From Bolinopsis microptera (Eukaryota; Ctenophora; Tentaculata; Lobata; Bolinopsidae), in contig NC_087073.1 in assembly GCF_026151205.1 (NCBI RefSeq), positions 2,399,501 through 2,463,500 of the forward strand: a DNA stretch of 64,000 nucleotides, given 5' to 3'. Every line of letters starts with the position of its first letter. Position 1 is the first letter of the stretch. The position numbers and the translations under genes were made by a program. Below, piece after piece: positions 57,238-64,000 of the stretch. Below the pieces are notes generated by a model. That model was given only the letters and a program-made list of their open reading frames with translations, searched no databases and was not told the DNA's origin.

Positions 57238-60200
57238 GCCTCAAAAACCGTATCATTTGGTTCCACAATCTCGGATACTCATGAACCAGCTTTTTGATAC
57301 GGAAATGGAACCAAGTCTCTAGTGGGCGTTCTGGGAGTGCTAGGGCCACCAAACTTTGCAGGAACACTATTAGGGTCAATACCAAACGATTCCGATCTGT
57401 TTTGGGGCAATCCGACGAGTTTTAGAAAAAAAATTCATTTTTGTTCATTCCGTTCATTCCATGACTCAGGGAGCCTCTGGTGACAATTTTGACGTCAAAA
57501 TAGTTAGTTAACACATCCCCCTACACCGTACAACCATTTCCAGCACTCTGAAACTACGTTAACAGACTGAAATGACCGTATCAAAATGCCTCAAAAACCG
57601 TATCATTTGGTTCCACAATCTCGGATACTCATGAACCAGCTTTTTGATACGGAAATGGAACCAAGTCTCTAGTGGGCGTTCTGGGAGTGCTAGGGCCACC
57701 AAACTTTGCAGGAACACTATTAGGGTCAATACCAAACGATTCCGATCTGTTTTGGGGCAATCCGACGAGTTTTAGAAAAAAAATTCATTTTTGTTCATTC
57801 CGTTCATTCCATGACTCAGGGAGCCTCTGGTGACAATTTTGACGTCAAAATAGTTAGTTAACACATCCCCCTACACCGTACAACCATTTCCAGCACTCTG
57901 AAACTACGTTAACAGACTGAAATGACCGTATCAAAATGCCTCAAAAACCGTATCATTTGGTTCCACAATCTCGGATACTCATGAACCAGCTTTTTGATAC
58001 GGAAATGGAACCAAGTCTCTAGTGGGCGTTCTGGGAGTGCTAGGGCCACCAAACTTTGCAGGAACACTATTAGGGTCAATACCAAACGATTCCGATCTGT
58101 TTTGGGGCAATCCGACGAGTTTTAGAAAAAAAATTCATTTTTGTTCATTCCGTTCATTCCATGACTCAGGGAGCCTCTGGTGACAATTTTGACGTCAAAA
58201 TAGTTAGTTAACACATCCCCTACACCGTACAACCATTTCCAGCACTCTGAAACTACTTTAACAGACTGAAATGACCGTATCAAAATGCCTCAAAAACCGT
58301 ATCATTTGGTTCCACAATCTCGGATACTCATGAACCAGCTTTTTGATACGGAAATGGAACCAAGTCTCTAGTGGGCGTTCTGGGAGTGCTAGGGCCACGA
58401 AACTTTGCAGGAACACTATTAGGGTCAATACCAAACGATTCCGATCTGTTTTGGGGCAATCCGACGAGTTTTAGAAAAAAAATTCATTTTTGTTCATTCC
58501 GTTCATTCCATGACTCAGGGAGCCTCTGGTGACAATTTTGACGTCAAAATAGTTAGTAACACATCCCCCTACACCGTACAACCATTTCCAGCACTCTGAA
58601 ACTACTTTAACAGACTGAAATGACCGTATCAAAATGCCTCAAAAACCGTATCATTTGGTTCCACAATCTCGGATACTCATGAACCAGCTTTTTGATACGG
58701 AAATGGAACCAAGTCTCTAGTGGGCGTTCTGGGAGTGCTAGGGCCACCAAACTTTGCAGGAACACTATTAGGGTCAATACCAAACGATTCCGATCTGTTT
58801 TGGGGCAATCCGACGAGTTTTAGAAAAAAATTCATTTTTGTTCATTCCGTTCATTCCATGACTCAGGGAGCCTCTGGTGACAATTTTGACGTCAAAATAG
58901 TTAGTTAACACATCCCCCTACACCGTACAACCATTTCCAGCACTCTGAAACTACGTTAACAGACTGAAATGACCGTATCAAAATGCCTCAAAAACCGTAT
59001 CATTTGGTTCCACAATCTCGGATACTCATGAACCAGCTTTTTGATACGGAAATGGAACCAAGTCTCTAGTGGGCGTTCTGGGAGTGCTAGGGCCACCAAA
59101 CTTTGCAGGAACACTATTAGGGTCAATACCAAACGATTCCGATCTGTTTTGGGGCAATCCGACGAGTTTTAGAAAAAAAATTCATTTTTGTTCATTCCGT
59201 TCATTCCATGACTCAGGGAGCCTCTGGTGACAATTTTGACGTCAAAATAGTTAGTTAACACATCCCCCTACACCGTACAACCATTTCCAGCACTCTGAAA
59301 CTACGTTAACAGACTGAAATGACCGTATCAAAATGCCTCAAAAACCGTATCATTTGGTTCCACAATCTCGGATACTCATGAACCAGCTTTTTGATACGGA
59401 AATGGAACCAAGTCTCTAGTGGGCGTTCTGGGAGTGCTAGGGCCACCAAACTTTGCAGGAACACTATTAGGGTCAATACCAAACGATTCCGATCTGTTTT
59501 GGGGCAATCCGACGAGTTTTAGAAAAAAAATTCATTTTTGTTCATTCCGTTCATTCCATGACTCAGGGAGCCTCTGGTGACAATTTTGACGTCAAAATAG
59601 TTAGTTAACACATCCCCCTACACCGTACAACCATTTCCAGCACTCTGAAACTACTTTAACAGACTGAAATGACCGTATCAAAATGCCTCAAAAACCGTAT
59701 CATTTGGTTCCACAATCTCGGATACTCATGAACCAGCTTTTTGATACGGAAATGGAACCAAGTCTCTAGTGGGCGTTCTGGGAGTGCTAGGGCCACCAAA
59801 CTTTGCAGGAACACTATTAGGGTCAATACCAAACGATTCCGATCTGTTTTGGGGCAATCCGACGAGTTTTAGAAAAAAAAATTCATTTTTGTTCATTCCG
59901 TTCATTCCATGACTCAGGGAGCCTCTGGTGACAATTTTGACGTCAAAATAGTTAGTTAACACATCCCCCTACACCGTACAACCATTTCCAGCACTCTGAA
60001 ACTACTTTAACAGACTGAAATGACCGTATCAAAATGCCTCAAAAACCGTATCATTTGGTTCCACAATCTCGGATACTCATGAACCAGCTTTTTGATACGG
60101 AAATGGAACCAAGTCTCTAGTGGGCGTTCTGGGAGTGCTAGGGCCACCAAACTTTGCAGGAACACTATTAGGGTCAATACCAAACGATTCCGATCTGTTT

Positions 60201-63200
60201 TGGGGCAATCCGACGAGTTTTAGAAAAAAAATTCATTTTTGTTCATTCCGTTCATTCCATGACTCAGGGAGCCTCTGGTGACAATTTTGACGTCAAAATA
60301 GTTAGTTAACACATCCCCCTACACCGTACAACCATTTCCAGCACTCTGAAACTACTTTAACAGACTGAAATGACCGTATCAAAATGCCTCAAAAACCGTA
60401 TCATTTGGTTCCACAATCTCGGATACTCATGAACCAGCTTTTTGATACGGAAATGGAACCAAGTCTCTAGTGGGCGTTCTGGGAGTGCTAGGGCCACCAA
60501 ACTTTGCAGGAACACTATTAGGGTCAATACCAAACGATTCCGATCTGTTTTGGGGCAATCCGACGAGTTTTAGAAAAAAATTCATTTTTGTTCATTCCGT
60601 TCATTCCATGACTCAGGGAGCCTCTGGTGACAATTTTGACGTCAAAATAGTTAGTTAACACATCCCCCTACACCGTACAACCATTTCCAGCACTCTGAAA
60701 CTACGTTAACAGACTGAAATGACCGTATCAAAATGCCTCAAAAACCGTATCATTTGGTTCCACAATCTCGGATACTCATGAACCAGCTTTTTGATACGGA
60801 AATGGAACCAAGTCTCTAGTGGGCGTTCTGGGAGTGCTAGGGCCACCAAACTTTGCAGGAACACTATTAGGGTCAATACCAAACGATTCCGATCTGTTTT
60901 GGGGCAATCCGACGAGTTTTAGAAAAAAAATTCATTTTTGTTCATTCCGTTCATTCCATGACTCAGGGAGCCTCTGGTGACAATTTTGACGTCAAAATAG
61001 TTAGTTAACACATCCCCCTACACCGTACAACCATTTCCAGCACTCTGAAACTACGTTAACAGACTGAAATGACCGTATCAAAATGCCTCAAAAACCGTAT
61101 CATTTGGTTCCACAATCTCGGATACTCATGAACCAGCTTTTTGATACGGAAATGGAACCAAGTCTCTAGTGGGCGTTCTGGGAGTGCTAGGGCCACCAAA
61201 CTTTGCAGGAACACTATTAGGGTCAATACCAAACGATTCCGATCTGTTTTGGGGCAATCCGACGAGTTTTAGAAAAAAAATTCATTTTTGTTCATTCCGT
61301 TCATTCCATGACTCAGGGAGCCTCTGGTGACAATTTTGACGTCAAAATAGTTAGTTAACACATCCCCCTACACCGTACAACCATTTCCAGCACTCTGAAA
61401 CTACGTTAACAGACTGAAATGACCGTATCAAAATGCCTCAAAAACCGTATCATTTGGTTCCACAATCTCGGATACTCATGAACCAGCTTTTTGATACGGA
61501 AATGGAACCAAGTCTCTAGTGGGCGTTCTGGGAGTGCTAGGGCCACCAAACTTTGCAGGAACACTATTAGGGTCAATACCAAACGATTCCGATCTGTTTT
61601 GGGGCAATCCGACGAGTTTTAGAAAAAAAATTCATTTTTGTTCATTCCGTTCATTCCATGACTCAGGGAGCCTCTGGTGACAATTTTGACGTCAAAATAG
61701 TTAGTTAACACATCCCCCTACACCGTACAACCATTTCCAGCACTCTGAAACTACTTTAACAGACTGAAATGACCGTATCAAAATGCCTCAAAAACCGTAT
61801 CATTTGGTTCCACAATCTCGGATACTCATGAACCAGCTTTTTGATACGGAAATGGAACCAAGTCTCTAGTGGGCGTTCTGGGAGTGCTAGGGCCACCAAA
61901 CTTTGCAGGAACACTATTAGGGTCAATACCAAACGATTCCGATCTGTTTTGGGGCAATCCGACGAGTTTTAGAAAAAAAATTCATTTTTGTTCATTCCGT
62001 TCATTCCATGACTCAGGGAGCCTCTGGTGACAATTTTGACGTCAAAATAGTTAGTTAACACATCCCCCTACACCGTACAACCATTTCCAGCACTCTGAAA
62101 CTACTTTAACAGACTGAAATGACCGTATCAAAATGCCTCAAAAACCGTATCATTTGGTTCCACAATCTCGGATACTCATGAACCAGCTTTTTGATACGGA
62201 AATGGAACCAAGTCTCTAGTGGGCGTTCTGGGAGTGCTAGGGCCACCAAACTTTGCAGGAACACTATTAGGGTCAATACCAAACGATTCCGATCTGTTTT
62301 GGGGCAATCCGACGAGTTTTAGAAAAAAAATTCATTTTTGTTCATTCCGTTCATTCCATGACTCAGGGAGCCTCTGGTGACAATTTTGACGTCAAAATAG
62401 TTAGTTAACACATCCTCCTACACCGTACAACCATTTCCAGCACTCTGAAACTACTTTAACAGACTGAAATGACCGTATCAAAATGCCTCAAAAACCGTAT
62501 CATTTGGTTCCACAATCTCGGATACTCATGAACCAGCTTTTTGATACGGAAATGGAACCAAGTCTCTAGTGGGCGTTCTGGGAGTGCTAGGGCCACCAAA
62601 CTTTGCAGGAACACTATTAGGGTCAATACCAAACGATTCCGATCTGTTTTGGGGCAATCCGACGAGTTTTAGAAAAAAATTCATTTTTGTTCATTCCGTT
62701 CATTCCATGACTCAGGGAGCCTCTGGTGACAATTTTGACGTCAAAATAGTTAGTTAACACATCCCCCTACACCGTACAACCATTTCCAGCACTCTGAAAC
62801 TACGTTAACAGACTGAAATGACCGTATCAAAATGCCTCAAAAACCGTATCATTTGGTTCCACAATCTCGGATACTCATGAACCAGCTTTTTGATACGGAA
62901 ATGGAACCAAGTCTCTAGTGGGCGTTCTGGGAGTGCTAGGGCCACCAAACTTTGCAGGAACACTATTAGGGTCAATACCAAACGATTCCGATCTGTTTTG
63001 GGGCAATCCGACGAGTTTTAGAAAAAAAATTCATTTTTGTTCATTCCGTTCATTCCATGACTCAGGGAGCCTCTGGTGACAATTTTGACGTCAAAATAGT
63101 TAGTTAACACATCCCCCTACACCGTACAACCATTTCCAGCACTCTGAAACTACGTTAACAGACTGAAATGACCGTATCAAAATGCCTCAAAAACCGTATC

Positions 63201-63483
63201 ATTTGGTTCCACAATCTCGGATACTCATGAACCAGCTTTTTGATACGGAAATGGAACCAAGTCTCTAGTGGGCGTTCTGGGAGTGCTAGGGCCACCAAAC
63301 TTTGCAGGAACACTATTAGGGTCAATACCAAACGATTCCGATCTGTTTTGGGGCAATCCGACGAGTTTTAGAAAAAAAATTCATTTTTGTTCATTCCGTT
63401 CATTCCATGACTCAGGGAGCCTCTGGTGACAATTTTGACGTCAAAATAGTTAGTTAACACATCCCCCTACACCGTACAACCAT
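57238..63483 (+). repeat. right satellite array, 18 copies of a 349-351-bp unit
   Basis: Unit starts (at TCAAAAACCG) fall at 57241, 57591, 57941, 58290, 58639, 58988, 59338, 59688, 60039, 60389, 60738, 61088, 61438, 61788, 62138, 62488, 62837 and 63187; the last copy is cut at about 63483. Most length differences are one base in the A run near the middle. Two sub-variants alternate (CTACGTTAAC and CTACTTTAAC). Each unit contains the palindrome TTTTGACGTCAAAA and three CCGTATCA-type motifs. The 62-residue frames that recur here are not genes. Confidence 0.97.
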
Positions 63484-63604
63484 AATTATCTATTTTTGAT
63501 CCAAAATATAGTCAAAATAACGTTGGTTCCAAACCGTATCAAAACCGTATCAAAACCGTATCATTGGTTCCAAATTGGTTCCAAAATCTCGGATTCATGA
63601 ACTC
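63484..63604. repeat. right terminal segment with iterated CCGTATCA motifs and terminal inverted repeat
   Basis: After a short unique stretch, ACCGTATCAAA is repeated three to four times in tandem (63534-63565). TTGGTTCCAAA repeats and the terminal inverted repeat (63576-63604) follow. Confidence 0.8.
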
Positions 63605-63612
63605 TTTGGACG
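63605..63612. repeat. 8-bp target-site duplication, right copy (TTTGGACG)
   Basis: Exact match to 47828-47835, directly outside the transposon end. Confidence 0.75.
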
Positions 63613-64000
63613 ATTAAAAGTTTATTTCATCCGTAAATTAATATTGCAGCTGTTGATACTTATGGAAATGTAAATGTTCCTTTAGTCTACAGTGAAAATT
63701 TTGTAATTTGTATTATGTTGACAATTTGGACACTCAATGGATACTGAAGCAAACTGTTCAAGGTATATTTAATGATCACTTTCCACATGATGAATGCAAA
63801 CCTAAAGTCTCGTCCTCTTGTCTTCCCGACTTCTTACCCAAGGTGGAGTGGAGGGAGTTGGCTGCAGGGGAGCAGTAGAAGGGTGTCAACCCGAGAGAAG
63901 GGTGTCAACCCGAGAGAAGGGTATCAACCCAAGAGAGTATGTTTCCATGATCCATCCTAGCGTGGCCTAGTCTAGCGAGTTAGCTAGATATTCCGTTTGA
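63613..64000. other. flanking sequence with a 19-bp minisatellite
   Basis: Continues the host sequence interrupted by the transposon. A 19-base unit (GGGTGTCAACCCGAGAGAA) is repeated three times at 63881-63937. No gene is recognised. Confidence 0.7.

Larger units (their letters stand above)
47836..63604 (-). mobile_element. Zisupton/KDZ-like DNA transposon, 15.77 kb, with satellite arrays as subterminal inverted repeats
   Basis: Ends: left starts CAGAAGATGAATCCGAG; the right end read inward starts GAGTTCATGAATCCGAG. After six partly matching bases the two ends share 22 of 23 positions, and both continue into CCGTATCA-rich sequence. Both ends are flanked by TTTGGACG. Internal to each end is an array of the same ~350-bp unit in opposite orientation, 47848-48480 on the left and 57238-63483 on the right. 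Between them one minus-strand gene encodes zinc fingers, a SWIM motif, KDZ-associated cysteine clusters, a transposase-like core and an Ulp1 protease. Zisupton elements of fish are known for subterminal inverted repeats, 8-nt target duplications and a C-terminal Ulp1 SUMO protease. The assignment to that superfamily is inference from this shared set of traits. Confidence 0.8.

Noticed and set aside
57238-63483. CRISPR array or a tandem family of 62-residue genes
   Set aside because: The whole 350-bp unit repeats without unique spacers, the genome is eukaryotic, and the 62-residue frames begin at a non-ATG codon and appear only in units whose A-run length leaves them open.
1-64000. tRNA, rRNA or small nuclear RNA genes
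   Set aside because: I saw no cloverleaf with A and B boxes and no rRNA-like sequence by eye. A covariance-model scan would be decisive; I could not run one.

Overview
The window is animal nuclear DNA. It has spliced genes with GT-AG introns, non-LTR retrotransposons, large DNA transposons, AT-rich spacers and no operons. Two genes belong to families tied to cilia or mitochondria (LRRC71 and an SLC25A15-type carrier), and the introns are short. This fits a non-vertebrate metazoan; I cannot name the species. Several genes below were rebuilt exon by exon from splice sites, and every internal junction keeps reading phase except where stated.

Region 1 (1-12.7 kb), conventional genes: two exons of an unknown minus-strand gene (2252-3000), an intronless spermidine-synthase-like gene (3703-4698, +), and a 17-exon minus-strand leucine-rich-repeat gene (12699 down to 5263). 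One intron of the LRR gene carries a complete secreted metallophosphoesterase gene on the other strand (9959-11578, +).

Region 2 (13-20.7 kb), retroelements: an almost complete CR1/L2-like LINE with ORF1 and ORF2 on the minus strand. Its ORF2 is split by a 1.1 kb foldback element made of 11-bp repeats and carries an in-frame hexanucleotide expansion encoding Lys-Asp. A 3' fragment of a second LINE family follows.

Region 3 (21.7-40 kb), genes: an LRRC71 homologue (21735-30725, +) with a partial internal duplication and minisatellites. A small RING-finger gene lies on the other strand inside one of its introns. Two further unknown minus-strand genes follow (31558-32982 and 36654-39818); the last exon of the second is tandemly duplicated.

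Region 4 (41-46.5 kb), a transposon graveyard: a 1.2 kb inverted-repeat element, several LINE fragments, and one LINE inserted into another. An intronless ORNT1-type mitochondrial carrier gene follows (46736-47626, +).

Region 5 (47.8-63.6 kb), the main discovery candidate: a 15.77 kb transposon flanked by an exact 8-bp direct repeat (TTTGGACG). Its subterminal inverted repeats are themselves arrays of a ~350-bp satellite, about 2.5 copies on the left and 18 on the right in opposite orientation. Inside is one minus-strand reading frame of about 2,200 codons with zinc-finger, SWIM, KDZ-type cysteine clusters, a KDZ transposase-like core and a C-terminal Ulp1/SUMO protease. This is the architecture of Zisupton (KDZ) transposons. 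The frame has eight single-base phase changes at short homopolymers, which may be decay or uncorrected sequencing errors.
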